NCBI GenBank assembly: GCA_024743275.1
Contig: JANSWW010000005.1
Span: 62,001-126,000 of the forward strand
Direction of reading: 5' to 3'
Source: Alphaproteobacteria bacterium
GTDB taxonomy: Bacteria > Pseudomonadota > Alphaproteobacteria > JANSWW01
DNA length: 64,000 nucleotides
Below are positions 33,531 through 43,018 of this stretch, piece after piece. The notes under the pieces are model-generated. The model made no database searches and had not been told where the DNA came from. It saw only the letters and a program-made list of their open reading frames with translations. The number at the start of each line of letters is the position of its first letter. Within the stretch, counting starts at the first letter, position 1. The position numbers and the translations under genes are program-made.

Positions 33531-35162
33531 TTAGGAGTCTTGGAGAGCTTTCGCCTGTTCCCGAAGGATAAACTTTTGGATTTTGCCGGTCGACGTCTTC
33601 GGCAACGGGCCGAACACGACGGTTTTGGGCGCCTTGAAATGGGCCATATGGTCCCGGCACCAGGCGATGATGTCGGTGGCGTCCGCCTCCGCCCCGTTTT
33701 TCAAGGTGACATAGGCGCAAGGGGTCTCGCCCCAGGTTTCGTCCGGACGGGCCACCACGGCGGCCTCCATCACGGCGGGATGGCGGTACAGTGTATCTTC
33801 GATCTCCAGCGACGAGATGTTCTCCCCGCCGGAAATGATGATGTCCTTGGATCTGTCCTTGACCTCGGCATAGCCGTCGGGATGAAGCACCGCGAGGTCT
33901 CCGGTCCGGAAAAAGCCGTCGAGGAACACTTTGTCGGTGGCGGGCCGGTTCTTGAGATAGCCCTTCATCACCGTGTTCCCGCGCACCGCCAGTTCGCCGA
34001 TGGTCTCGCCGTCCGCCGGGACCGATTTTCCGGTTTCCGGGTCGACCACCGCCATCTCGTCGAGTGTGGCGTAGTGAACGCCCTGCCGGGCCATCTTCTC
34101 GGATCGCGTGCGGTGATCGAGATCGTCCCATTCGGTCTGCCAGGCGCAGAGGGTGGCCGGGCCATAGGTTTCCGTGAGGCCGTAGAGATGGGTGACCCTG
34201 AATCCCATCTCCTCCATGGATTGGATCACCGCCGACGGCGGGGCCGCTCCGCCGGTCGCCGCCTCGACGGTCTGGGGAAAGCCGCACTTGGTCTCGTCCG
34301 GGGCATGGATCAGCATGGTCAGCACGATCGGCGCGCCACACATATGGGTCACCCGTTCGTCCCGGATCAGCGGAAATATCAAGGCCGGATCGACCCGACG
34401 GAGGCAGACATGGGTCCCGCAAACCGCCGTCACGCCCCAGGTGTAGGTCCAGCCGTTGCAATGGAACATCGGCAGGGTCCAGAGATAGACCGTATTCTGG
34501 TTGAGCCCGAAATGGAGGCTGTTGCCCAGCGCGTTCAAATAGGCGCCGCGATGGTGATAGACCACGCCCTTCGGGTTGCCGGTGGTCCCGCTGGTATAGT
34601 TCAAGGCGATCGCCTGCCATTCGTCCCGGGGCGGGTCCCAAGCGAACTCCGGGTCGCCCTGGGCGAGCCAGTCCTCGTACTCGATCTCGCCGAAGTCGGC
34701 CGTTGCGCCGAAATCGGGATCGTCCGCCCTGATGACCGGGACCGGCGTGATGTCCGTTGCTCCGGCGACCACCGCCGCCCACTCCGCATCGGCGATCAGC
34801 AGCTTCGATTCCCCATGGCCGAGGATGAATCCGACGGTTTCGGCATCGAGGCGGCTGTTGATCGCGTTCAGCACCGCGCCCACCATCGGGACGGCGTAAT
34901 GGGCCTCCAAAAGACAGGGGACGTTGGGTGCCAGCACCGACACCGTATCGCCGGCCCCGATCCCCCGTGTCCGCAATTGCGCCGCGAAACGGCGGACCCG
35001 CGCATAGAACTCGCGATAGCTGATCCGCCGGCTGCCATGGACGATGGCGGTTTTGTCCGGATACACCCAGGCGGCGCGCCGCAGAAAGGTCACAGGGCTC
35101 AAGGGGGTGTAGTTGGCGGCCTCCTTGCCGAGGCCCTCCTCGAAAATCGATGACGCGTCCAC
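33531..35162 (-). CDS. Acyl-CoA synthetase (AMP-dependent synthetase/ligase family)
   Basis: 543 residues from a GTG at 35162 with GGAGGAG upstream. The adenylate-forming motifs are present: NYTSGTTGNPKG, YGLTETYG, the TGDLAV motif and the catalytic Lys in KTSTGKIQKF. It activates a carboxylic acid, probably a fatty or aromatic acid, to its CoA ester. It lies directly upstream of the DUF1302/DUF1329/MMPL cluster in the same direction and could activate the exported or imported substrate. Chain length is not readable. Confidence 0.93.
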   Translation of the reverse strand: MDASSIFEEGLGKEAANYTPLSPVTFLRRAAWVYPDKTAIVHGSRRISYREFYARVRRFAAQLRTRGIGAGDTVSVLAPNVPCLLEAHYAVPMVGAVLNAINSRLDAETVGFILGHGESKLLIADAEWAAVVAGATDITPVPVIRADDPDFGATADFGEIEYEDWLAQGDPEFAWDPPRDEWQAIALNYTSGTTGNPKGVVYHHRGAYLNALGNSLHFGLNQNTVYLWTLPMFHCNGWTYTWGVTAVCGTHVCLRRVDPALIFPLIRDERVTHMCGAPIVLTMLIHAPDETKCGFPQTVEAATGGAAPPSAVIQSMEEMGFRVTHLYGLTETYGPATLCAWQTEWDDLDHRTRSEKMARQGVHYATLDEMAVVDPETGKSVPADGETIGELAVRGNTVMKGYLKNRPATDKVFLDGFFRTGDLAVLHPDGYAEVKDRSKDIIISGGENISSLEIEDTLYRHPAVMEAAVVARPDETWGETPCAYVTLKNGAEADATDIIAWCRDHMAHFKAPKTVVFGPLPKTSTGKIQKFILREQAKALQDS

Positions 35163-35294
35163 CGAAACGCTCCTCCCTCTTCACGCCTCCCATCAAGCCG
35201 ATGTGAAGGCTGTTTTTCTATTCCGACCATTTCAAAAGTCGGTTTTGGCGCCTAGTTTCTATAAAGTTTCATTGTTTGGCAAAGGATCTGCCGC

Positions 35295-35945
35295 ATGTGG
35301 ATCGATGTTTATTCCGACGTGATTTGCCCCTGGTGCTACATCGGCAAACGCCGTCTCGAACGCGCCCTGAAGGATCGGCATGTGCCCGGGCTCAAGATCC
35401 GCTGGCGCGCCTTTCAACTCAATCCAGGCATGCCCCGCCAGGGGATGGACCGGAAGGCCTATCTCGCCGCCAAATTCGGCGGTCCCGGCCGCGCGGCCCA
35501 GATCTACGACACGATCCACCGCATGGGGGAGAACGAGGGCATCGCCTTCGCCTTCGAGAGGATCGAGCGGACCCCGAACACCGTCGACGCCCACCGCCTG
35601 ATCGCCTTCATGCAAGAGGAAACCGGCGACGCCGACGCGCTGACCGAAGCCCTGATGACCGCGTACTTCATCGACGGCCGCGACATCGGCGACCACGGCG
35701 TGCTGACCGATATCGCTGTCTCCGTCGGTGCGGAGCGGGAGGCGGCCAGGGCGCTCCTGGAGTCCGAGGACGGTGTCGATGGGGTCGAAGCCGATTGTCA
35801 GACCGCCATGCAATACGGGATCAATGGCGTTCCCTGCTTCATCCTCAACGGGAAATACGCCCTGTCCGGCGCCCAGGAGCCGGAGAGCTTCTTTCCGCTT
35901 TTCGACCTGATCCAGCAGGAAGCCGCCCTGGAAAGTACGGAGTAA
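35295..35945 (+). CDS. DsbA-family oxidoreductase (FrnE/2-hydroxychromene-2-carboxylate isomerase-like)
   Basis: 216 residues without signal peptide. The thioredoxin-fold start MWIDVYSDVICPWCYIGKR has a CPWC site (C11, C14), an inserted helical domain follows, and the cis-Pro strand is GINGVPCFILNGKYALSGAQ. This is the cytosolic FrnE-like branch of the DsbA family. It is probably a thiol oxidoreductase involved in redox stress; polyketide-type roles are not supported. AAAGGA precedes the ATG. Convergent with mfd, 31 bp apart. Confidence 0.92.
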   Translation: MWIDVYSDVICPWCYIGKRRLERALKDRHVPGLKIRWRAFQLNPGMPRQGMDRKAYLAAKFGGPGRAAQIYDTIHRMGENEGIAFAFERIERTPNTVDAHRLIAFMQEETGDADALTEALMTAYFIDGRDIGDHGVLTDIAVSVGAEREAARALLESEDGVDGVEADCQTAMQYGINGVPCFILNGKYALSGAQEPESFFPLFDLIQQEAALESTE

Positions 35946-35976
35946 GGCAAGCCGGCAGCCGCCGGCGCATGCCCCC

Positions 35977-38900
35977 TTACGCCGGCTCGGTCTGTTTTTC
36001 CGCGAGCTTGACGAGATCCCCTAGTAGCTTGTTCAGCCCCGAGATCCGCTTCGTCGTATCGCCCCAGGCCCGCTTGACGAGCAGCGACTGGTCCGGCCGC
36101 ACATGCAGGGTCGGCCCCTGCTTGGCGATATACCGGATCAGCGCGTCCGGATCGGCGAAGCTGTTGTTGCGCAGGTGGATGACCCCACCCTTCGGTCCGG
36201 CGTCGACCTTCTCGATTCCCGCCTTCTTGCACAGCCGCTTGATGGAAATCACCTGCAACAGGTTTTCGACCTCCGCCGGCAGCGGCCCGAAGCGGTCGAT
36301 CATCTCGGCGGCGAACTGGTCGATCTCGGTCCGGTCGACCAACTCCGACACCCGGCGGTAGAGGCTCAGACGAACGGTTAGATCCTGGACGTAAGCTTCT
36401 GGTATCAGGACAGGAACACCGATCTGGATATTCGGTGTCCAGGTCTCCTGAACCTCAAGGGGGGTCTCCGATTTGAGCTCGTTCACCGCCTCTTCCAGCA
36501 TGTGCTGATAGAGCTCGACCCCGACCTCCTTCACATGCCCGGACTGCTCCTCGCCCAGCAGATTGCCGGCGCCGCGGATGTCGAGATCGTGACTCGCGAG
36601 GGAGAAGCCGGCGCCCAGGCTGTCGAGATTCTGCATCACTTCCAGCCGTTTCTGGGCGCCCGGCGTGACCTTCTTGCCCGGCGGCAGGGTGAGATAGGCA
36701 TACGCCCGGACCTTGGAGCGCCCCACCCGCCCCCGCAACTGGTAGAGCTGGGCGAGGCCGAACATGTCGGAGCGATGCACGACCAGGGTGTTCGCCGTCG
36801 GAATGTCGATGCCGGACTCGACGATATTCGTCGACAACAGCACATCGTATCTGCCGTCGGAAAACTCCGACATCACGCGCTCCAGCTCCGTGGCCGGCAA
36901 TTGGCCGTGAGCGACGGCGAATTTGAGCTCCGGAACGATCTTCTCCAGCCGCTCGGCGACCCGGGGGATGTCCACCAGCCGCGGGCAGACATAGAAGGAT
37001 TGGCCGCCCCGGTATTTCTCGCGCATCAACGCCTCGCGGATCACCACGCCGTCATAGGGCATGATGAAGGTGCGCACCGCGAGCCGGTCGACCGGCGCCG
37101 TGGCGATCAGGGACAGGTCCCGAATGCCGGTCAACGCCATCTGGAGCGTCCGCGGAATCGGCGTTGCGGTCAGGGTCAGGACATGGACATTGGCCCGAAG
37201 CTGCTTCAGCCGTTCCTTCTGGCCGACACCGAAATGCTGTTCCTCGTCGACGATCAGCAGACCGAGATCGTGGAATTTGATGGTCTTGGCCAGAAGGGCG
37301 TGGGTGCCGATGACGATGTCGACCTTCCCCTCGGCGAGATCCTCCTTGATCGCCTTCTGATCCTTGGCCGTGACCATGCGCGAAAGCTGCGCGATGCGCA
37401 GCGGCAGCCCCCGGAAGCGGGCGCGGAAGCCGTTGTGGTGCTGACGGGCCAACAGGGTCGTCGGCACCACCACGGCGACCTGATGGCCGGACATGGCGGC
37501 GATGAAGGCGGCGCGCAACGCGACCTCGGTCTTGCCGAAGCCGACATCGCCGCAGACCAGGCGGTCCATGGTCCGCCCCGAGGCGAGATCGTCCAACGTC
37601 TCCTCGATCGCCTTCATCTGATCCTCGGTTTCGTGATAGGGGAAGCGGGCGGCGAACTCGTCATAGACCCCTTCCGGCGTCTCGATCGCAGTCCCGGTCT
37701 TGAGCTGGCGTTCGGCGGCGATCTTGATCAGTTGATCCGCCATTTCCCGGATGCGTTTCTTGACCCGGGCCTTGCGGGCCTGCCACCCGGCCCCGCCTAG
37801 CTTGTCGAGTTGAACGCCCGCATCCTCGGAGCCGTATTTCGACAGGGTTTCCAGGTTCTCCACCGGCACAAACAGCTTGTCGTTTCCAGCGTAGACAATG
37901 CGCAGGCAATCATGGGGCGCACCCTGCACTTCCAAAGTGATCAGTCCATCATAGCGGCCGATCCCATGTTCGACATGCACCACCAGATCGCCCTCATGGA
38001 GCGCCGAGACCTCGGAGATGAAGGCATCCGCCTTGCGTTTCCGTTTCGCCGGCCGCGAGAGCCGGTCGCCGAACACGTCCTGTTCCGAGATGAACACCAG
38101 ATCCCCGGCCTCGAAGCCGCGTTCGACCGGCAGCACCACCGACGCGGCGATCCCGGCCTCCAGCGCCTTTGTGTCGGCCCAGCCGTCGACCACGGCGACC
38201 CGCTCGACCCCATGTTCCTCGATGACCGAATCGAAACGGGTCCGCGCCCCCTCGCTGAAGCCCGCGAAGACGACCCGGCGCCCCGCACTCCGCAGCGCCT
38301 TCACATGGTCGGCGACCCCGTCCAGGGCGGCGGTATCGCTTTTGGCCCGCAGATCGGCGAAATCCCGGCCCCGCCGGGCACCGCCGTCCAGGACGGTGCC
38401 GTGGTCGGGGGCCGCAAAGCCGGAAAACACATGAACCGCCCGGTCCGCGAGATACCGGTCCAAGGCCCCGTCGGCGAGGTAGAGTGTTTCGGGTTTGAGC
38501 GGCTTGTATCCTCCGCCCTCCTCCTTGGCGCCGGCCCGGAGCATGCCGTCGCGCGCCTCGAAATACTCCTGGACCATATCGAGCCGGGCGCCGATCGCGT
38601 CCTCCGTCTGATCGTCAAGGGTCAACAGCGCGTTGGGGAGATAATCGAACAGGGTTTCCACATGGTCGTAGAACAGCGGCAGCCAATGCTCCATGCCCAT
38701 ATGGCGCTGACCGGCCGTCACCGCCTGATAGAGCGGATCTTCCATGGTCTCCGCGCCGAAGAGCTGGCGATATTGGCTGCGGAAGCGCTGGATCGTGTCT
38801 TCCTTCAACATCACCTCGGAAAACGGCTTGAAGACGATCTTTTTCGCCTTGCCCGCGGTGCGCTGGGTCAGCGGGTCGAAGCGCCGGATCCCCTCGATCT

Positions 38901-39453
38901 CATCGCCGAAATAGTCGATCCGATAGGGGTCGGCCGCTCCCGCCGGAAACACATCGACGATACCACCACGCACCGCGTATTCGCCGGCCTCGCGGACGGT
39001 GTCGGTGCGGTGATAGCCGTTCTCGACGAAGAACTGAACCAGATTGTCGACCGGCTGTTCGGCGCCGGCGGACAGATTGAAGGCGGTTGATTTGAGGCTC
39101 TGCTTGGGCGGCACCCGCTGAACGAGGCTGGACGCCGTGGTGACGACGATGGCGGGGCCGGCCTTCAGGAAAGCGGCCCGCACCAGCCCGTCGAGACGTC
39201 GGCTCGCGACTTCGGGATTGGGCGAGACACGGTCATAGGGTAGGCAGTCCCAGGCGGGGATCTGGATGACCTTGAGTTTTGGCGCGAAAAAGGCGAGCTG
39301 TTCGACGAGCCGGGACAGGCGCGCGTCGTCGCGGGCGACATGCAGGATCGTTCCACCGGAGGCTTCGACCTCCTGGGCAAGAAACAAGGCGTCGAACCCT
39401 TCCGGGACGCCATGGACGGTCCGGCGTCCAGGCTCGGCTTTCAGTATCTTCAC
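35977..39453 (-). CDS. mfd: Transcription-repair coupling factor
   Basis: 1158 residues, normal Mfd length, starting at a GTG. The UvrB-like N-terminal part is followed by the RNA-polymerase-interaction region, then the RecG-like motor with Walker A GDVGFGKTEVALRAAF and the DEEQHFGV box, helicase motif RSDMFGLAQLYQLRGRVGRS, and a C-terminal TRCF domain. It removes stalled RNA polymerase and recruits UvrA at lesions. It follows sdhE by 22 bp, an arrangement conserved in alphaproteobacteria. Confidence 0.97.
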   Translation of the reverse strand: MKILKAEPGRRTVHGVPEGFDALFLAQEVEASGGTILHVARDDARLSRLVEQLAFFAPKLKVIQIPAWDCLPYDRVSPNPEVASRRLDGLVRAAFLKAGPAIVVTTASSLVQRVPPKQSLKSTAFNLSAGAEQPVDNLVQFFVENGYHRTDTVREAGEYAVRGGIVDVFPAGAADPYRIDYFGDEIEGIRRFDPLTQRTAGKAKKIVFKPFSEVMLKEDTIQRFRSQYRQLFGAETMEDPLYQAVTAGQRHMGMEHWLPLFYDHVETLFDYLPNALLTLDDQTEDAIGARLDMVQEYFEARDGMLRAGAKEEGGGYKPLKPETLYLADGALDRYLADRAVHVFSGFAAPDHGTVLDGGARRGRDFADLRAKSDTAALDGVADHVKALRSAGRRVVFAGFSEGARTRFDSVIEEHGVERVAVVDGWADTKALEAGIAASVVLPVERGFEAGDLVFISEQDVFGDRLSRPAKRKRKADAFISEVSALHEGDLVVHVEHGIGRYDGLITLEVQGAPHDCLRIVYAGNDKLFVPVENLETLSKYGSEDAGVQLDKLGGAGWQARKARVKKRIREMADQLIKIAAERQLKTGTAIETPEGVYDEFAARFPYHETEDQMKAIEETLDDLASGRTMDRLVCGDVGFGKTEVALRAAFIAAMSGHQVAVVVPTTLLARQHHNGFRARFRGLPLRIAQLSRMVTAKDQKAIKEDLAEGKVDIVIGTHALLAKTIKFHDLGLLIVDEEQHFGVGQKERLKQLRANVHVLTLTATPIPRTLQMALTGIRDLSLIATAPVDRLAVRTFIMPYDGVVIREALMREKYRGGQSFYVCPRLVDIPRVAERLEKIVPELKFAVAHGQLPATELERVMSEFSDGRYDVLLSTNIVESGIDIPTANTLVVHRSDMFGLAQLYQLRGRVGRSKVRAYAYLTLPPGKKVTPGAQKRLEVMQNLDSLGAGFSLASHDLDIRGAGNLLGEEQSGHVKEVGVELYQHMLEEAVNELKSETPLEVQETWTPNIQIGVPVLIPEAYVQDLTVRLSLYRRVSELVDRTEIDQFAAEMIDRFGPLPAEVENLLQVISIKRLCKKAGIEKVDAGPKGGVIHLRNNSFADPDALIRYIAKQGPTLHVRPDQSLLVKRAWGDTTKRISGLNKLLGDLVKLAEKQTEPA

Positions 39454-39475
39454 TTTGGAACGGTAGCCTTACCCC

Positions 39476-39790
39476 CTACTGGGGCGCTTCGGTGAACGGG
39501 GATTTCGTGAAGGCCGGACTTGTGGCGTAGTCGCGGATTTTCCGCAAGAGCGCCGTATCAAGCTCGGCTGGCACGTCCTCCTGGGCCGTGATCCAGCGAT
39601 AGAGCCGCGGGTCGTTGTTGTCGGCCAGCAGCTGTTCATAGGCGTCGACCTCCTCTTCGGTGAGGCTCGCCATATGGGTCTTGGCGAAGCGGCCGAGCAG
39701 CAGATCCATCTCCTTGATGCCGCAGTACCAGCTTCGATAAATCAGCCGGCGGCGCCGGGCGTCGAGCGTGTCAGAGGTCGTATCGGTCAT
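39476..39790 (-). CDS. sdhE: Succinate dehydrogenase flavinylation factor SdhE
   Basis: 104 residues from the ATG at 39790; the longer upstream frame is not coding. The product shows the SdhE core RRRRLIYRSWYCGIKEMD followed by LLLGRFA and the C-terminal LYRWI-type helix. It helps attach FAD to SdhA. The family's RGxxE motif reads CGIKE here, so the Arg is replaced by Cys while the Gly and Glu remain. It precedes mfd on the same strand and is divergent from recG. Confidence 0.9.
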   Translation of the reverse strand: MTDTTSDTLDARRRRLIYRSWYCGIKEMDLLLGRFAKTHMASLTEEEVDAYEQLLADNNDPRLYRWITAQEDVPAELDTALLRKIRDYATSPAFTKSPFTEAPQ

Positions 39791-39938
39791 GGAGGTCTTC
39801 TCTCTCGTGAGGCTTTTGCTAATGGTATAATCCGTCGCCCCGTCGCTGTCAGGTCCGGGGTGCCATGCATTTTGATCTCCGATGCGCGGCAAAGCATCAC
39901 CCCGCCCCACCGTCCGCCAAGCCCCGAGAGGCGATCCC

Positions 39939-42026
39939 GTGCGCAGACCCGATATCCTCAACAGCCTGTTCCGCGAGATTTCGAGCCTGTCGGGCGTCGG
40001 ACCGCGCTTTCAGAAGCTCTATGAGAAACTCTGCGGACCGCGCGTCGCGGATCTGCTGTGGCATCTTCCGTCCGGCCTGATCGACCGCAGCTACCGGCCG
40101 AAGGTCGCCAGCGCGGAGCCCGGGCGCATCGCGACCCTGCTCGTGACGGTGTTGATGCACCGAAAACCCGCCAACAGACGCATGCCCTACAAGGTCGTTT
40201 GCGAGGACGAGACCGGCGGGCTCGATCTGGTGTTTTTCCACGGCCGGGAGGATTGGCTCAACAAACAGCTGCCCGTGGATCAGAAGCGGGCCATCAGCGG
40301 CAAGGTCGAGTTCTTCCAGGGTCGGCCGCAGATCACCCATCCCGATCACATCGTCCCGGAATCCGAACTGGAGGAGATCGGCGGGGTCGAACCGACCTAT
40401 CCGCTGACCACCGGCCTCACACCCAAGGTCGTGGCCAAGACCGTCGCGGCGGCCCTTGGCGATATCCCGGATCTGCCGGAATGGCATGAAAAGCGCCTCG
40501 CGGCCCAGGAAGGCTGGCATTCCTGGCAGCAGAGCATCCGCGCCGCCCACACACCGCAATCCCGCATGGATCTGGACCCGGAGACCCCTGCCCGCCGCCG
40601 GCTGGCCTATGACGAATTGCTGGCCAATCAGGTCGCCTTGAGCCTCATTCGCAACCATCATCGGCAAACCAAGGGCCGCGCCTTTATCGGCGACGGGTCG
40701 CTGACCGACAGGGTGGAGGCGGCCTTGCCCTATGGCCTCACCGGGGCGCAGCGGCAGGCCCTCGGGGAAATCCGGGCCGATATGGCGCAGCCGGGGCGGA
40801 TGCTCAGGCTGCTGCAGGGGGATGTCGGCAGCGGAAAGACGGTGGTCGCCCTGCTGACCATGCTGACGGTGGTCGAGGCGGGATGTCAGGCCGCGATCAT
40901 GGCGCCGACCGAGATCCTGGCCCGCCAACATCTCGAAAGCGTGGCGCCGTTGCTTCTGCCCCTCGGGATCAAACCGGTGTTGCTGACCGGACGGGATAAG
41001 GGCAAGGCCCGGCAGGCCGCCCTTTTGGAGATCGCGGAGGGCCGCACCCCCATCGTCATCGGAACCCATGCCCTGTTCCAGGAAGGCGTCGAGTTTCGCG
41101 ATCTCGGCGTTGCCGTCATCGACGAACAGCACCGGTTCGGCGTCCATCAGCGCATGATGTTGGCTGACAAGGGTAAGGGCGTGGATATCCTGGTCATGAC
41201 CGCCACCCCGATCCCCCGGACCCTCACCCTGACGGCCTATGGCGACATGGACGTCTCCCGGCTCGACGAGAAGCCGCCGGGGCGCAAGCCCGTCAAGACC
41301 GTGACCATCCCGGACAACCGATATGAAGAAGTGGAGGACGCGGTCGGGCGCCAGTTGGCGAACGGCGCCAAGGTCTACTGGGTCTGCCCCCTTGTGGAGG
41401 AGAGCGACGTTCTCGACGTCACCGCCGCCGAGGAGCGGCACCGGGCGCTCGCCCAGCGGTTCGGCGCCGACCGGGTCGGTCTCGTGCACGGCAAGCTGAA
41501 GGGGCCGGAAAAGGACAAGGTGATGGCCGCCTTCGCGGAGGGCGACTTGGCGCTACTGGTCGCAACCACGGTCATCGAGGTCGGGGTCAATGTGCCGAGC
41601 GCGACGGTCATGGTGATCGAGCATGCGGAGCGGTTCGGGCTCGCCCAGTTGCACCAGCTGCGCGGCCGGGTCGGGCGCGGCGAGAAGCCGTCGACCTGTC
41701 TCCTGCTCTACAAACAGCCCCTGGGCGACGTCGCGAAGGAACGGCTCAAGATCATGCGTGACAGCGAGGACGGCTTCCTGATCGCCGAGAAGGACCTTGA
41801 GCTCCGCGGCGGCGGTGAAGTTCTCGGCACCCGTCAGAGCGGCCTGCCCGGCTTCCGTCTTGTCGAACCGGGGGCCCATCGCGATCTGATGGAGTTGGCG
41901 CAGAACGACACGCGACATCTGCTGACCATCGATCCGTCGCTCGATAGCGAGCGGGGTCAGGCGATCCGGACACTGCTCTATCTCTTCGAGCGGGATCAGG
42001 CGGTGCGGCTCTTACGCTCCGGCTGA
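39939..42026 (+). CDS. recG: ATP-dependent DNA helicase RecG
   Basis: 695 residues from a GTG at 39939, preceded by GAGAGG; this gives the usual RecG length. An N-terminal wedge/OB part (PRVADLLWHLPSG near the start) is followed by the motor with Walker A GDVGSGKTVVALL, the DEQHRFG box and HQLRGRVGRGEKPST. It processes stalled forks and recombination intermediates. Its 3' end overlaps the convergent DUF502 gene by 31 bp. Confidence 0.97.
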   Translation: MRRPDILNSLFREISSLSGVGPRFQKLYEKLCGPRVADLLWHLPSGLIDRSYRPKVASAEPGRIATLLVTVLMHRKPANRRMPYKVVCEDETGGLDLVFFHGREDWLNKQLPVDQKRAISGKVEFFQGRPQITHPDHIVPESELEEIGGVEPTYPLTTGLTPKVVAKTVAAALGDIPDLPEWHEKRLAAQEGWHSWQQSIRAAHTPQSRMDLDPETPARRRLAYDELLANQVALSLIRNHHRQTKGRAFIGDGSLTDRVEAALPYGLTGAQRQALGEIRADMAQPGRMLRLLQGDVGSGKTVVALLTMLTVVEAGCQAAIMAPTEILARQHLESVAPLLLPLGIKPVLLTGRDKGKARQAALLEIAEGRTPIVIGTHALFQEGVEFRDLGVAVIDEQHRFGVHQRMMLADKGKGVDILVMTATPIPRTLTLTAYGDMDVSRLDEKPPGRKPVKTVTIPDNRYEEVEDAVGRQLANGAKVYWVCPLVEESDVLDVTAAEERHRALAQRFGADRVGLVHGKLKGPEKDKVMAAFAEGDLALLVATTVIEVGVNVPSATVMVIEHAERFGLAQLHQLRGRVGRGEKPSTCLLLYKQPLGDVAKERLKIMRDSEDGFLIAEKDLELRGGGEVLGTRQSGLPGFRLVEPGAHRDLMELAQNDTRHLLTIDPSLDSERGQAIRTLLYLFERDQAVRLLRSG

Positions 42027-42757
42027 TCGTTGACCGGGATTTGGGTGGGTTCGGCCGACGTCTCGTCCTCGTGATAGAGGTCGATATGGGGCGTATAGCT
42101 CGGGATCTTCTCGGGGAGATATTCCGGCGTCACGATCCCCCCGGAAACCACCATCTTGATCCCTTCCTCGATGGTCATGTTGAGAAAGACCATGTCCCGG
42201 CGCGGCACGAAGATCAGAAAGCCGGAAGTCGGGTTGGGCGTGGTCGGAATGAAAACGTTGATCACCTCGTCATCCGTCTTCGCCTGAACCTCGCCGGTGG
42301 TCTTGCCCGACACGAAGCCGATGACCCACATCTCCCGGCGCGGATATTCGACAAGCACCACATCCCGGAAGGCCGTCGACTTCTGGGCGAGAACGGTCTC
42401 CAGGATCTGCTTCAGCGAGCCATAGAGCGTCCGAATCACCGGCATCCTGTTGACGATGGCCTCGCTGGAACGGACGAACCAGCGGCCGACGAAACCCGCG
42501 GTCATCATGCCGATCAGCGTGACGCACACCATGAGGATGAGCAGGCCGAGTCCCGGAATGTCGACCGGCAGATAGGTCATCGGATTGTATTTGATGGGAA
42601 TCGCCGGCAGGACCTTGCCGTCGACGAAATCTATGAAGAGCTGGGCGATATAGATCGTGATCCCGATCGGGGCGACGACCAGAACCCCGGCGAAGAACCA
42701 GGTCCGCAGGCGGCTGAAGAACCCGCCATGAGGGATAACGTTATCGTCTTTTTTCAT
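41996..42757 (-). CDS. DUF502 membrane protein
   Basis: 253 residues from the ATG at 42757 (GGAG 11 bases upstream); a GTG four codons earlier is too close to that site. Two membrane segments are seen (about 15-37 and 65-90), followed by the DUF502 core with MPVIRTLYGSLKQ, a TPNPTSGFLIFVP segment and an acidic C-terminal tail. The molecular role is unknown. Its position beside recG is conserved in alphaproteobacteria. Confidence 0.9.
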   Translation of the reverse strand: MKKDDNVIPHGGFFSRLRTWFFAGVLVVAPIGITIYIAQLFIDFVDGKVLPAIPIKYNPMTYLPVDIPGLGLLILMVCVTLIGMMTAGFVGRWFVRSSEAIVNRMPVIRTLYGSLKQILETVLAQKSTAFRDVVLVEYPRREMWVIGFVSGKTTGEVQAKTDDEVINVFIPTTPNPTSGFLIFVPRRDMVFLNMTIEEGIKMVVSGGIVTPEYLPEKIPSYTPHIDLYHEDETSAEPTQIPVNDQPERKSRTA

Positions 42758-43018
42758 GCCAAAAGACACTCCATCGCTCGATGTTGGACGTGTCCTCCGA
42801 CATTTCCGTCCATCCTGCCCTGTTCCACAGGTGGGCCGGAAACCGCGTGCTCGCGGACCTCTTTTTGTCCGTTCTGGTATGGCCGGCCGACCGTGGCCGA
42901 TCCGTCTAGCATGCTATCACGTCAAGACCATGATGATCCGATGACTTAACTTGGTCCATACGCCGGTCCACGACAAGACGGCGTGAGAGATTTCCCGTCT
43001 TATCGTTTCGCTCATGGC

